Positions 8,321 through 17,470 of a stretch of DNA of 23,886 bases are shown piece by piece. A program made the translations under genes and the position numbers. Source of the DNA: Saprospiraceae bacterium. Its GTDB lineage: Bacteria > Bacteroidota > Bacteroidia > Chitinophagales > Saprospiraceae. The notes below the pieces were generated by a model. That model was not told the DNA's origin, did not search any database, and was given only the letters and a program-made list of their open reading frames with translations. Position 1 is the first letter of the stretch. Every line of letters starts with the position of its first letter. Location of the stretch: NCBI GenBank assembly GCA_029262975.1, contig JAJCYJ010000491.1:1-23886 (forward strand), read 5' to 3'.

Positions 8321-9565
8321 ATGAAAAATACAATTTGCATATCACTACTCTTCTTACTTCTGAGATCTGTATCCGCACAAGTCGGCGCTCATATTGAAAA
8401 CGGTTCTCAAATCACCAATGACAGCTCCTATTCAGGAAATCTAATACTAGGACCAGTAAGCGGAACAAATATCGCATTGGATGGTAATGATATCCAGACA
8501 AGATCAGACAACATGCCTGGAGGCTTGCTATATGTGAATCGGTATGCCGGGGATATTTCAATGTTAGCCGCTGGTTCAGTTGGCCAACTCTATCTGGGTG
8601 GAACTACTGGAAATCACAAACTTACACTAAATGTTACAGGTAATGATGGTCTTACAATAAACGGAGATGGCAGTGGTAATGCCCGTCTCAGAATTTATAA
8701 TGGAAATGGCAATCACTTTTTATACGATGATTCTGCTGCCAGCAATGTTTTAAAATTACAAAGTGCTTCGGGTCTGTCATTTGTGGTAAATGGTGCTGAT
8801 GAAATAATGAAAATCACACCGAGCCAAAAAGTCATAGTGGGTGAGACTATCGAATTACTACACAATGGGCCTAATGATGGTGGTGAAATCAAAATTAAAA
8901 ATAGTGCAGGAAGTGACCGAATTAAATTATTTGCCACTCCTACTGGTACCAACTTCGGAGGCTTTATGTCCATGTTCAATGATAACGATGATAGAACGGT
9001 CTTAATTGAAGCAGAAGATAGTCAAAAGGGAGGAAAAATACAGCTTTCAGATTCTACCGGTACGATAAGTATCAAATTAGACTCTGATTGGAATGGAAGT
9101 GGAGATTCCAGAATTGTGACTGATGAGATTCAAATAGAAGGAGGTTCGGATCTGGCCGAAAGGTTTGATCTTACCAATCCCGTTGAGGAAATTGTTCCAG
9201 GGTCATTAGTTTCCCTGGACCCGAAAAACAGTGGCAAACTCATGATTTCTAATCAAGCTTATGACAGAAAGATAGTCGGAATTGTTTCGGGAGCTAACGG
9301 TATCAAACCAGGAATATTAATGGGTCAAGCAGGCAGTGAAGCTTATGGAGATCAATTGATCACCCTTTCAGGGAGGACCTACGTGAAGGCTAATACAACG
9401 AATGGTGAAATTAGAATAGGAGACTTCTTAACAAGTTCTGATGTTTCCGGAGAAGCTATGAAAGCTTCCAGGAAGAAAAAATCTCGAGGAGCCATAATTG
9501 GAAAAGCGATGTCTTCTTTAAAAGCAGGAGAAGGATTTATTCTGGTTCTTGTCAATCTTCAATAG
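8321..9565 (+). CDS. Secreted beta-rich fibre-like surface protein
   Basis: A 414-residue exported protein with a signal peptide (residues 1-19, ending SVSA). Residues about 20-270 are low-complexity, rich in Gly, Asn, Asp and Ser, with repeated short beta strands such as LTLNVTGNDGLTINGDGSG and IKIKNSAGSDRIKL, as in tail-fibre or beta-helix shafts. The C-terminal region, about 275-414, begins GGSDLAERFDLTNP. It contains PGSLVSLDPKNSGKL, YDRKIVGIVSGANGI, ALSGR-like LSGRTYVKA and a final GKAMSSLKAGEGFILVLVNLQ. I recognise this C-terminal block from bacterial surface and tail-fibre-like proteins; its function is not established to my knowledge. The next gene starts 7 nt after the stop, indicating an operon. 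Confidence 0.8.
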   Translation: MKNTICISLLFLLLRSVSAQVGAHIENGSQITNDSSYSGNLILGPVSGTNIALDGNDIQTRSDNMPGGLLYVNRYAGDISMLAAGSVGQLYLGGTTGNHKLTLNVTGNDGLTINGDGSGNARLRIYNGNGNHFLYDDSAASNVLKLQSASGLSFVVNGADEIMKITPSQKVIVGETIELLHNGPNDGGEIKIKNSAGSDRIKLFATPTGTNFGGFMSMFNDNDDRTVLIEAEDSQKGGKIQLSDSTGTISIKLDSDWNGSGDSRIVTDEIQIEGGSDLAERFDLTNPVEEIVPGSLVSLDPKNSGKLMISNQAYDRKIVGIVSGANGIKPGILMGQAGSEAYGDQLITLSGRTYVKANTTNGEIRIGDFLTSSDVSGEAMKASRKKKSRGAIIGKAMSSLKAGEGFILVLVNLQ

Positions 9566-9572
9566 ATAGATC

Positions 9573-12164
9573 ATGAAAATATTAATACAACTTACGGGAA
9601 TCACGAGTATTCTAATTTCAATTTTCCTGATTGATTTAGATACACAACAAAAAGATTTATTATTCGATCCAGGAACCAGTCCTGACGGTAGAGAAGAGCA
9701 TCGATTAATGATGCGGGGTGGAGCTGTCGATCAGCAGATCGTAAACGATACACGCAATTTTATAAAATTGAAAATAGATCAAAATACAAAGAAGCAATTC
9801 AAAGATGCAGGTATCGGGACCTGGGAAGAACTGGGACCTGGAAATTTTTCCGGCAGGATCAGGGCGATCGCAGTTCATCCTTCAAATCCAAGTATAATTT
9901 ATGTAGGAGGAAGTAGTGGTGGCGTTTGGAAATCTATCAATGGCGGGGCCTCATGGACACCAATTTCTGATTTCCTGGCTAGTCTTTCTATCACGAGTAT
10001 TGTAATCGATCCTGTTCGGCCTGATACAATGTATGTCAGTACCGGTGAGGCAATTGTTGCAGGTCCTGCAATAAACGGAACGTTCAGTCAAGCCAATCCT
10101 GGAGCAGGTATCTTTAGATCAATTGATGGTGGTACTTCATGGCAACTTCTTCCGGCAATCATCAATGATCCAGCGAACAATTCATCCGCAGGAATTAATA
10201 AATTTTATTGGGTGAGTAAAGTTGTCCTGGATCCTGACGATCCCAGCATCTTATTTGCTGCAACTTTTGAAGAAACCAAAAACCTTGATCAAGGACTCAC
10301 ACTTAGTGCAAAAGTTGTGCGATTTTCAGGTTATGGTCAATTACTTTCTCATAGTTCAAGTCCTGTTCCAGGGAAAGGGCTGGATATTGAAGTAAAAAGT
10401 GGTAGTGACACGCTATTTCTGGGCACATCAAATTCTCTTGCTTATATTTTTCCGAAATCGAATCTTACGCCTCCGAGTCAAATAATTTTTCCAAATACAC
10501 CAGGAGTGGACACACTAAACCGAATAGAATTTGCGCTTGCCCCAAATGATCCTTCGACGGTCTATGCTCTTTGCCAGGGTGACAGTGATGATGGATTTCT
10601 ATATAAGTCGACTGACGGGGGTGCAAGCTGGACAGATATGAATTTAGCGGTGGACGTCTTTTTAAATGGAAGCGGAATTAATCAAGGCTGGTACAATAAT
10701 ACAATTTGGGTTGATCCTGGATTTTCACCCCGACTGATTATTGGCGGCATAAATCTATGGAGGAGTATGGATGGCGGTGTGTCATTTACAAAAATAAGTG
10801 ATGCGAGTGGATATCTCGCTGGAACATCGGCACATGCAGATCACCATATCATTGTAGAAACGAGTGATTATAATATGAGCACCAATAGAAAAGTATATTT
10901 CGGAAATGATGGAGGTATTGTAGCTACCGATGATTGGTTATCCGTAAGCGAAAATAGCGGATGGGATTTGAAAAATGGAACGACTTTGGGTACGATTCAA
11001 TTTTATGCCTCAGATGTCAGACGAGATAGTATCATCGGAGGTAGCCAGGATAACGGAACGATGCTATCCACCGATCGTGGTGTGACCTGGAGTCATCTGT
11101 GGGGAGGAGATGGCGGATATTGTGCAATTACAGGAGAAGGGCATACTTATCTCTCTACCCAATTCGGCAATTATATAAGGCTAAACGGTACTGATACATT
11201 TAGAATCGCCTCTTTGAATGGTGCGATAAATATTCAAAATTGTAATGGAGGAGCAGTTGCGTCTCTTAGTGTCCAGGACAACCCTTCATTTATTGCACCA
11301 CTGAAAGTTTTTGAGAACGACGGAAATAAAATATGTGTCGCAGGTGAGCGATTATGGTATAGCGATGATGCCGGTTGCACGTTTACAGATGTAAGCCCAA
11401 GAGCGGTAATTAGTGGTGAGCGGGTAACGGCGATTGAAATAGATGCGACAGGATCAACAGTATTTGTAGGATATAGCAATGGAGACCTTTACAGGGATAA
11501 TTCCAGCGGAAGTTTTAGCAGCTGGCAGTATGTGGGTAGCGCAGGAATATTTGGAGATCGGGTAATTACAGATATCGCCATAGCACCTGATGATATTAAT
11601 AAAATACTCATCTCAACAGGGGGCTACTATGATGATAATATTTGGGTTTCTGAAGATGGAGGTACGTCCTGGAGTGAAAGCTCAACCGGCTTTCCATCAT
11701 TGCATATTAACACGCTGACGTGGCATCTTACTAAATCCGGCTGGATCTATGCCGGGACAGACTTGGGTATTTTAGCATCTGAAAATGGAGGGCAGGAATG
11801 GGCTGTATCTCCAAATATTATGGGTGTCAGTGATGGACCTGTCTTTGCAGAAATAACAGAATTAAAATTTGGAAATGAAGACACATACGGAAGGCGAAAA
11901 TTATATGCGACAACGTATGGCAGAGGTGTGTGGGTTACTGAAAAACCGATTCAAAGTAAAATTTATGTGGACAACCAATGCACTCCATGTGGTATTGGCA
12001 TTCAATCGATTCCTTTTGCAACATTTGAAGAGGCTGTAGCAGTAGCAGCTCATGGTCAAACGATTGTAATTAAAGGAGGCGTAAATTATGATGTAAGTGC
12101 AGTTCAGGTATTGGAAAAAAGAGTTACAATTGAAATAGATAGTGGGCCGGTGGTCATAGATTAA
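9573..12164 (+). CDS. Secreted BNR/Asp-box beta-propeller protein with a truncated-looking beta-helix end
   Basis: An 863-residue protein with an N-terminal hydrophobic export segment (1-20). From about residue 83 (GTWEELGPGNFSGRIRAIAVHP) it forms a sortilin/VPS10- or GH74-like propeller. At least seven Asp-box-like repeats are visible, including SINGGASW (121-128), SIDGGTSW (183-190), STDGGASW, SMDGGVSF, STDRGVTW and SEDGGTSW. Glycosidase activity is not implied, since many such proteins are adhesins or scaffolds. The last 67 residues (797-863), from IYVDNQC through PFATFEEAVAVAAHGQTIVIKGG, look like the opening turns of a right-handed beta-helix and then stop. No T9SS sorting domain follows, although large secreted proteins of this type often carry one, so 3' loss is possible. 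It is co-transcribed with the gene 7 nt upstream. Confidence 0.85.
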   Translation: MKILIQLTGITSILISIFLIDLDTQQKDLLFDPGTSPDGREEHRLMMRGGAVDQQIVNDTRNFIKLKIDQNTKKQFKDAGIGTWEELGPGNFSGRIRAIAVHPSNPSIIYVGGSSGGVWKSINGGASWTPISDFLASLSITSIVIDPVRPDTMYVSTGEAIVAGPAINGTFSQANPGAGIFRSIDGGTSWQLLPAIINDPANNSSAGINKFYWVSKVVLDPDDPSILFAATFEETKNLDQGLTLSAKVVRFSGYGQLLSHSSSPVPGKGLDIEVKSGSDTLFLGTSNSLAYIFPKSNLTPPSQIIFPNTPGVDTLNRIEFALAPNDPSTVYALCQGDSDDGFLYKSTDGGASWTDMNLAVDVFLNGSGINQGWYNNTIWVDPGFSPRLIIGGINLWRSMDGGVSFTKISDASGYLAGTSAHADHHIIVETSDYNMSTNRKVYFGNDGGIVATDDWLSVSENSGWDLKNGTTLGTIQFYASDVRRDSIIGGSQDNGTMLSTDRGVTWSHLWGGDGGYCAITGEGHTYLSTQFGNYIRLNGTDTFRIASLNGAINIQNCNGGAVASLSVQDNPSFIAPLKVFENDGNKICVAGERLWYSDDAGCTFTDVSPRAVISGERVTAIEIDATGSTVFVGYSNGDLYRDNSSGSFSSWQYVGSAGIFGDRVITDIAIAPDDINKILISTGGYYDDNIWVSEDGGTSWSESSTGFPSLHINTLTWHLTKSGWIYAGTDLGILASENGGQEWAVSPNIMGVSDGPVFAEITELKFGNEDTYGRRKLYATTYGRGVWVTEKPIQSKIYVDNQCTPCGIGIQSIPFATFEEAVAVAAHGQTIVIKGGVNYDVSAVQVLEKRVTIEIDSGPVVID

Positions 12165-12610
12165 TACTACGAGTTTAAATATTATTCCGGATAAATATTA
12201 TAGGTATCTCCAATAAAACATTTGACATAACAGATACTGGGTTCTGTTGGCATATACTCTGATGGCATCGTATTCGAGTTATCAGCAGATCTATCTTATT
12301 CATGTTTTTAAGTGTAAACATTGGAACAAGAAGACGACAAGAAGGTAGTCAACAAGGTGTGTATTATAAGGATTTGAATCACAAATATTCAGAGTATATT
12401 TTTTTCATTTTTAAATTCTATTATTCCAAGAATATTCAACTATACTTTAAATCAAAAATATTATTTATCCGATTTCAATCATTCTTAATATCGGAGCTCC
12501 TCTCTTTTGTATAATTTGAGTACAAAGGAAGTTAAAATCCGAAGATTCATATCTCTATAAGGGTTATATATTGTTTGCTCCGAATGTACTACTCCCAGAC
12601 TGTTTTCTGA
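12165..12610. other. Convergent intergenic spacer
   Basis: This 446-bp AT-rich region lies between the convergent ends of the BNR protein gene and the CotH protein gene. A modest hairpin, AACAGA (12229-12234) and TCTGTT (12243-12248) around an 8-nt loop, sits 65 nt after the BNR stop but lacks a clear T tract. A 70-codon frame at 12302-12514 has an Ile/Phe/Tyr/Lys-biased composition typical of spurious ORFs. No recognisable remnant of a lost 3' end of the BNR gene was found by eye. Confidence 0.45.
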
Positions 12611-14401
12611 TTAATATTTCCCTATTTTAGAAGTATAAGACTGATCACCTATCTCAATCCGTAAAAGATATTCTCCCAAATTGAGTTCCTTAAGACTCAA
12701 CGGAAAAATGGGTTTTATAACCTTTTTGACTTCGTTCCCAGCAAGGTCTGAAATTGCAATATACGTAACCGGTCGTTTTGATCTGATTGATATATATTCA
12801 ATATTTGGATTTAGATATAAAAAGACTTCAGAATCTTGTAGGTCATCGAGCGTCACAACTGTATTGTTATAAGTATTGTAGGTAGGCGATTGATTCACAA
12901 AATCTCCGATACCATTTGGCAATCTGGCATATGCAACGTTTACTCGCTGCTTCTTATAACCGATATTTTGTATTTCAGTCAAATCTTCATAAGTCATCAG
13001 TAAATCTCCTCCATCTTTATCTATTTTAAATCCTGCATGAATGCCAGGTTCATGTATATTGTTATCCGCCCATATAATTAAAAAACCATTGCCGGGGATA
13101 GTCACTTCCTCTGGGAAATTCCATTTTTTCGCAAAGTTCTTATCATCACTGAGATAATAATACTTATCCAATGCAATATCCGAAGAAGTGTTATTATAAA
13201 GCTCTATCCAATCCGGTGCGCCACCATCAACTTGAAATATTCCATGAAGGCTATCGGTTGAAGCCACGAATTCATTAATTACAAGATTACCACGTTGAAG
13301 AGGATAAGATATTTCAGTACAAGCCACCCCACTATCAATTAATGTTTCAGTAAATCTCTGTTTTCTTTCTGTTATATAGGCAATCAGAGGAGCAGGATCC
13401 GCTGCAACTATGCCATGAGCATTACTGCTAATGATGCTGTAATTATTTGTGACAAAATTCGAGATGTAGTTCGTGTCAATTAAATAAGACAACAACTCGC
13501 ATAGAGTTTGTTCATACTTTGGCCTAAGCAGAGGATTTTCAATTAAGTTGTTAAATGCAGGAAAAGTTCCAACTGGATAAAGGTCATTTTCCTTGGGCTT
13601 TGCTCTAAAAGCATTATTATGATCCCAGTTTATAAAATTCAATCGTTCACTCTTGGTTTCATAATAAATGTAAAAGTTATGTCTGTAGTAGGCATAACTA
13701 TCCCAGTCTCCGACAATTATATCCGTAGCCAATTGTTTCAAATAATCTTCAAGGTTTACATAATCTTCAAGAGTAGTAGCTTGAAGATTACTTTTAAAGT
13801 TGTCAAATTCTGCCATCGTCCCTTCTTTGAGTTCGACTGAAAATCCTCGATCTCCAAATACGCCTTTATACAAACTCCCCCCGCTACTGGGAAAATTATG
13901 ATTTAAAAATGTTTTATCGATCGTTTCAGTAATTGAATAAACACCTCTGAATACGTTGTTTACATAGACTTCTGCATAAGCAGTTCGTGGCGAAGGAAGG
14001 CCTGCCCTTCTGTACAACTCATACGCCAGACTTTCTCTCTGCAGGTAAGAATCCATATAGTTATTATGCAATTCAAATTTTTTCAACCCATTATATTTCT
14101 TGCCTGACACATATTCATTAAGATCTATTTCCAACGGTTTTTGTTCATCGTGTGCCGAAGTAGATCCTTTCAATTTAATGCCTACTGAATCGACATTATT
14201 GCCATCGATAGTTACATTGACCAACACATAATCACGAGTTATGGCATCCCAAAGATTAGGAATACTATTAGATTGAATCTTTATCTGATGCAGGAAAGAA
14301 TTGTCAAAAAGTTGATTACCATCTTTCTGTGCTGTCAATACGAGGTTGAGCATTAATATGATTGCGACTAATGTAGCAAACTTAATTTTAGCAAGGGTCA
14401 T
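12611..14401 (-). CDS. Secreted CotH-kinase / lamin-tail-domain protein with T9SS-like sorting tail
   Basis: A 596-residue exported protein with a signal peptide (1-24, ending VLTAQ). Residues about 35-355 form a CotH-type kinase-like domain. Visible motifs are KLKGSTS (77-82), LQRESLAYELYRRAGLPSP (120-138), YAEVYVNNVFRGVYSITETID (142-162) and the metal-binding-type INWDHNNAF (257-265). CotH proteins in spore formers phosphorylate coat proteins; the substrate here is unknown. Residues about 372-490 form a lamin-tail domain (NLVINEFVAS, PDWIELYNNTSSDIALDKYYLSD-like). The last 60 or so residues (IAISDLAGNEVKK to LGEYLLRIEIGDQSYTSKIGKY) resemble a type A T9SS sorting domain, implying secretion or surface anchoring. 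It lies downstream of the biosynthetic cluster on the same strand, with a 165-bp gap, and is probably unrelated to it. Confidence 0.85.
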   Translation of the reverse strand: MTLAKIKFATLVAIILMLNLVLTAQKDGNQLFDNSFLHQIKIQSNSIPNLWDAITRDYVLVNVTIDGNNVDSVGIKLKGSTSAHDEQKPLEIDLNEYVSGKKYNGLKKFELHNNYMDSYLQRESLAYELYRRAGLPSPRTAYAEVYVNNVFRGVYSITETIDKTFLNHNFPSSGGSLYKGVFGDRGFSVELKEGTMAEFDNFKSNLQATTLEDYVNLEDYLKQLATDIIVGDWDSYAYYRHNFYIYYETKSERLNFINWDHNNAFRAKPKENDLYPVGTFPAFNNLIENPLLRPKYEQTLCELLSYLIDTNYISNFVTNNYSIISSNAHGIVAADPAPLIAYITERKQRFTETLIDSGVACTEISYPLQRGNLVINEFVASTDSLHGIFQVDGGAPDWIELYNNTSSDIALDKYYYLSDDKNFAKKWNFPEEVTIPGNGFLIIWADNNIHEPGIHAGFKIDKDGGDLLMTYEDLTEIQNIGYKKQRVNVAYARLPNGIGDFVNQSPTYNTYNNTVVTLDDLQDSEVFLYLNPNIEYISIRSKRPVTYIAISDLAGNEVKKVIKPIFPLSLKELNLGEYLLRIEIGDQSYTSKIGKY

Positions 14402-14529
14402 GATACAGTTCTATGCTATTTGGGTGTAAATGTAAGGGTTACTTGGAATATAACTTTTCAGAGGACTTGTTATACTGTAATCTCGGCACCGCTGGATCAC
14501 ATGTGATACTAAAAATATAAGGTATTCCA

Positions 14530-14565
14530 GGTGGTTGAGCGGAGCGGATGGTCGAGCGAAGCCAC
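14530..14565. repeat. GC-rich intergenic repeat element after the PPTase gene
   Basis: Just beyond the PPTase stop lies an abruptly GC-rich 36-bp block bounded by GTGG (14531-14534) and CCAC (14562-14565). It contains two related half units, GGTTGAGCGGAGCGGAT and GGTCGAGCGAAGCCACAT. The GGTTGAGCGGAGC-type sequence resembles short dispersed intergenic repeats that I associate with Bacteroidota genomes. It could act as part of a transcription end for the cluster. The repeat identity is a recollection, not a search result. Confidence 0.5.
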
Positions 14566-14566
14566 A

Positions 14567-15313
14567 TCAACTATTCAAAACACCATTGACTGACTTAAGG
14601 ATATTATTGATTTGATCCTCAGGGATGGTAGATCTTTTCGGCAGAGCCAGAGAAAACACATATCCATTTTGAATAAAACCAAGTGCCTTGTACTGTCCAA
14701 AGTGACAGAAACTTGCCTCGAATATTGGCTGATTAATTGTAATTGAATCTAATTCAAAATATTTAAAATCCAACATCATCCCTGTTCTTATGATTTTGGA
14801 AAGAGATTCTTTCACGCTAAATATATTATAATATCCATGCACATTATTCATCCCGATCTTGTCTAATAAATTCATTTCCTTAGCAGTAATCTGACTTAGA
14901 ACTACATCAACCCGCTCCTTAACAATCTTTTCCAAGTCAATACCCATAGGATGATTTTCGGAGAATGCAATACTAAGCCCTATGCTGTCACAATGAGTGA
15001 TGCTAACTTGAACATTTTGGACATTGGAACTTTTTACTACGGGAAACTGAAAGATGCCAGAGTCAATCCATATATTCGACGGCTCTATATTACCCACTAA
15101 TTTCAGTATTGCCATTTTTGACGACAACCTTCCCAATAAATAACTCGTTTTTCTTTTACTATTCGTATACTGATTAAATACTTTCTTCTCTTCCGGATGA
15201 AGCGAAATTTCATGCATCCCTAAATCAGAAAGTTCACTTTTCAATATCGCCAGACCCGCCTTAAACTTTTGTTTTTCCCTGAGCAAGTCTATTTTTAATG
15301 AAGATGAAATCAT
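14567..15313 (-). CDS. Sfp-type 4'-phosphopantetheinyl transferase
   Basis: A 248-residue enzyme that transfers 4'-phosphopantetheine from CoA to a conserved serine of acyl and peptidyl carrier proteins, converting them to holo form. The family signatures are clear: SITHCDS (104-110), GIDLEKI (124-130) with Mg-binding D126 and E128, and FSVKESLSKII (165-175) with K168, E169 and K173. The length fits the two-fold pseudo-symmetric Sfp/Gsp group rather than the short AcpS group, so it is probably dedicated to secondary-metabolite carrier proteins. Its ATG overlaps the TGA of the upstream acyltransferase-like gene by 4 nt (ATGA at 15310-15313), indicating translational coupling. It appears to be the last gene of the biosynthetic cluster. 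Confidence 0.92.
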   Translation of the reverse strand: MISSSLKIDLLREKQKFKAGLAILKSELSDLGMHEISLHPEEKKVFNQYTNSKRKTSYLLGRLSSKMAILKLVGNIEPSNIWIDSGIFQFPVVKSSNVQNVQVSITHCDSIGLSIAFSENHPMGIDLEKIVKERVDVVLSQITAKEMNLLDKIGMNNVHGYYNIFSVKESLSKIIRTGMMLDFKYFELDSITINQPIFEASFCHFGQYKALGFIQNGYVFSLALPKRSTIPEDQINNILKSVNGVLNS

Positions 15314-16275
15314 ATATCCATTTTTAAAAGATCCTGGAGTAGTTCGATTTGAATCAGTTCTTTTTTATATGGCGTCATAATTTGGCATATTGTAGAATTA
15401 GATTCCCGCCCTAAATTATATTTAACAAATGTTGCCATAGTGCCAGAAGGGCCTAAATCAATATAGAAGCATGGCCCTAATGATTCCATATATTGCACAG
15501 AAGAAATAAGATTGGTCTTGTGACTGATCACCTTCCAAAAATAATCGTCCGGTAGTTCATCGAGCGCTCGATTATATAATCCTGAAATAAACCTGTTGGA
15601 TGGTTTTGCATGGGGACTTGACAGATAACTATTATATAAAAACTCCGATTTGGCTGGTTCGATCGAGGGACTATGAAAAGGATATGCCACCGGTAATCTC
15701 ATGTAAGAAATATCCAGTCTTCTCAGTTGATTTTCAAATGCATTCAAATGTATAGATGGCCCGGATACAGTAAAATGATTGGATATATTCTCTGAAGCCA
15801 AATGGAGATTAAATTGCTCTAATAATGGTATAATACTATTTTTAGTTTCATCCATGACAGCGATCATACCCCCAGGAACACACACTTGAATGATCGATTT
15901 CGCCTGTTCAATTGAAACTTCCAGCGCCCGCTGACTTGTCCAAATGTCATCAGCAACTCCAGCTGCAAACTCTCCTAAACTATTGCCAAATATATAATGA
16001 GGTGTGACACCCAATTCTTTCATTACTTCTATCATTGCCACTTCTATAGCAACAATTGCAGGATGAGTTACAAGCAAGTCATCAAAGACTTCACTTTTAC
16101 GGAAGTAAAGCTCTTCCACCAGGGATTGGCCGGTATGTTGCATAATAAACGCATCACTTTGATACATAGAATTAGCAAAACAAGTGTTGGATTCAAATAG
16201 ACTTTCACCCATTCCTTGATAATGGCTTCCTTGTCCTGAAAATAGAAATACAATTTTACAATTGGAAGCTTCCAA
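15310..16275 (-). CDS. Stand-alone acyltransferase-like protein (possible acyl hydrolase) of a trans-AT PKS
   Basis: A 321-residue discrete FabD/AT-fold protein. GQGS (14-17), the nucleophile motif GNSLG with S99, and the histidine motif YPFHS with H201 are intact, so a Ser-His catalytic dyad is expected. The residue 25 positions after the serine is the Arg that binds the malonyl carboxylate in FabD (R117); here it is Gln (Q124, in SIEQAKSII). This argues against malonyl-CoA as substrate. It fits better with a PedC-type acyl hydrolase, which clears stalled acyl chains in trans-AT assembly lines, or with an AT for an uncharged acyl unit. It is coupled to the PPTase through ATGA. A second, true malonyl AT would be expected elsewhere in the cluster. 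Confidence 0.85.
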   Translation of the reverse strand: MEASNCKIVFLFSGQGSHYQGMGESLFESNTCFANSMYQSDAFIMQHTGQSLVEELYFRKSEVFDDLLVTHPAIVAIEVAMIEVMKELGVTPHYIFGNSLGEFAAGVADDIWTSQRALEVSIEQAKSIIQVCVPGGMIAVMDETKNSIIPLLEQFNLHLASENISNHFTVSGPSIHLNAFENQLRRLDISYMRLPVAYPFHSPSIEPAKSEFLYNSYLSSPHAKPSNRFISGLYNRALDELPDDYFWKVISHKTNLISSVQYMESLGPCFYIDLGPSGTMATFVKYNLGRESNSTICQIMTPYKKELIQIELLQDLLKMDI

Positions 16276-16444
16276 TTAATTATGATTTTACTTTTATTAA
16301 CAAGTTCATTAATGATTCCATCGACTAAGATATTCAATTAAGTGTGCTCCTAAATCTTGCCATTTCATGTACAAATTGTAATACTCCTGAACATGTCAGA
16401 CAGCCATATTAATGCTCATGCAAAAAAATTAATTTATACATCTC

Positions 16445-17470
16445 TTAATAGCTTGTCCAAGCTTTGGGTACAAAATTTTCTATAGCCATTCCTAACTGCT
16501 CCTTTCGCGCCTTCTTTTCTATCCAATTAGCCACAGCCATATCTAAAATTCCCAAACCGAATGGATTAAAAATATGAAGATTTGATTCAGAATCATAAGG
16601 TGCAGCGTTGCCATTTAAAATATCACCCAGGGTTGTCCTAATAAAATTTCGATTATTGCATTCTCTTTCAGCGATATGGATAGAAGTCTCATTACTACAG
16701 AGTTGATCTATATCATCAGCTACATTGTCGGCGGATAAAATAACCTTAGCTGTCAAATCGCGAAGCGAAGTATGCAAGAGAACGGCATTAGGCAAATGTC
16801 CTTCAACAGAGTCAAGAAAAGGCTTAACGGCTGTCGTTCCAAAAGCAATAACCGGTGCAACCGCCAACAGGGATTGAATTTCCTCTTTAATATAAATTGA
16901 CAAATCAGGGTTCAATTCGAGGGCTCTTTTTTTGAAATAAGCCGCTCGTTCTTTACTTAAATCCAGCAAGTACACCGATCTAATCATTGGGTAGACCATG
17001 AGTAAAAAGCGCAATGTTTCAAAATTTATTACACCACAACCTACAATTCCGACAGACAAGAGTACTTCAGGTGGATACATAACCTGAGCTGCAAGTGCGG
17101 CGCTTGCAGCAGTTCGTTTAGCACTAATGACCGAACTTTCAAGAATAGCAGTAGGATGACCGGTATCGGGGCAATTCAAAATCAAAGTAGCTGAAGCTCT
17201 TTCTATTCCTTTAGTGATATTGCCTGGAAAGGAAGCAATCCATTTCAATCCTGCGCTATCGAAACCCCCTCCTATCCATGCCGCCTTAGCGATAATACGT
17301 TCTTTATCTTTTCCAGGAAATCGAAGGTATGAATTTTCAGGCATGTAAGAGTCTCCTAAAGCATGAAGTTGGTACGCGTTTTTAACAACCTCAATAATTT
17401 CATTTTCACTATCTTTCAAAAGCTGATTAATGTCGTCTCCTTTTAACAAAATTAAAGCATTCTTCTTCAT
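16445..17470 (-). CDS. sbnB: SbnB-like 2,3-diaminopropionate synthase (ornithine cyclodeaminase family)
   Basis: A 341-residue NAD-dependent protein of the ornithine cyclodeaminase/mu-crystallin family. Its closest recognisable relatives are SbnB enzymes, which oxidatively hydrolyse N-(1-amino-1-carboxy-2-ethyl)-glutamate to L-2,3-diaminopropionate and 2-oxoglutarate with NAD+. SbnB-type features are NSYLRFPGK (46-54), AGLKWIASFPGN (73-84), ATLILN (94-99), ESSVISAKRTAASAALAA (111-128) and the Rossmann loop GIVGCG (141-146). The length is typical. Its partner SbnA homologue lies immediately upstream (229-bp gap), matching the usual sbnA-sbnB pairing in siderophore and peptide-antibiotic clusters. 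The gap to the next gene (169 bp) holds no supported gene. Confidence 0.93.
   Translation of the reverse strand: MKKNALILLKGDDINQLLKDSENEIIEVVKNAYQLHALGDSYMPENSYLRFPGKDKERIIAKAAWIGGGFDSAGLKWIASFPGNITKGIERASATLILNCPDTGHPTAILESSVISAKRTAASAALAAQVMYPPEVLLSVGIVGCGVINFETLRFLLMVYPMIRSVYLLDLSKERAAYFKKRALELNPDLSIYIKEEIQSLLAVAPVIAFGTTAVKPFLDSVEGHLPNAVLLHTSLRDLTAKVILSADNVADDIDQLCSNETSIHIAERECNNRNFIRTTLGDILNGNAAPYDSESNLHIFNPFGLGILDMAVANWIEKKARKEQLGMAIENFVPKAWTSY

Noticed and set aside
12302..12514. 70-codon plus-strand frame in the convergent spacer
   Set aside because: The Phe/Ile/Tyr/Lys-rich composition reflects AT-rich DNA, with no signal peptide, motif or clear start context, so it is not listed as a gene.
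16276..16444. A 25-codon minus-strand frame (NLYMKWQDLGAHLIEYLSR) just upstream of the AT-like gene
   Set aside because: It looks protein-like, but a stop immediately precedes it and it is too short to support as a gene or a named remnant.
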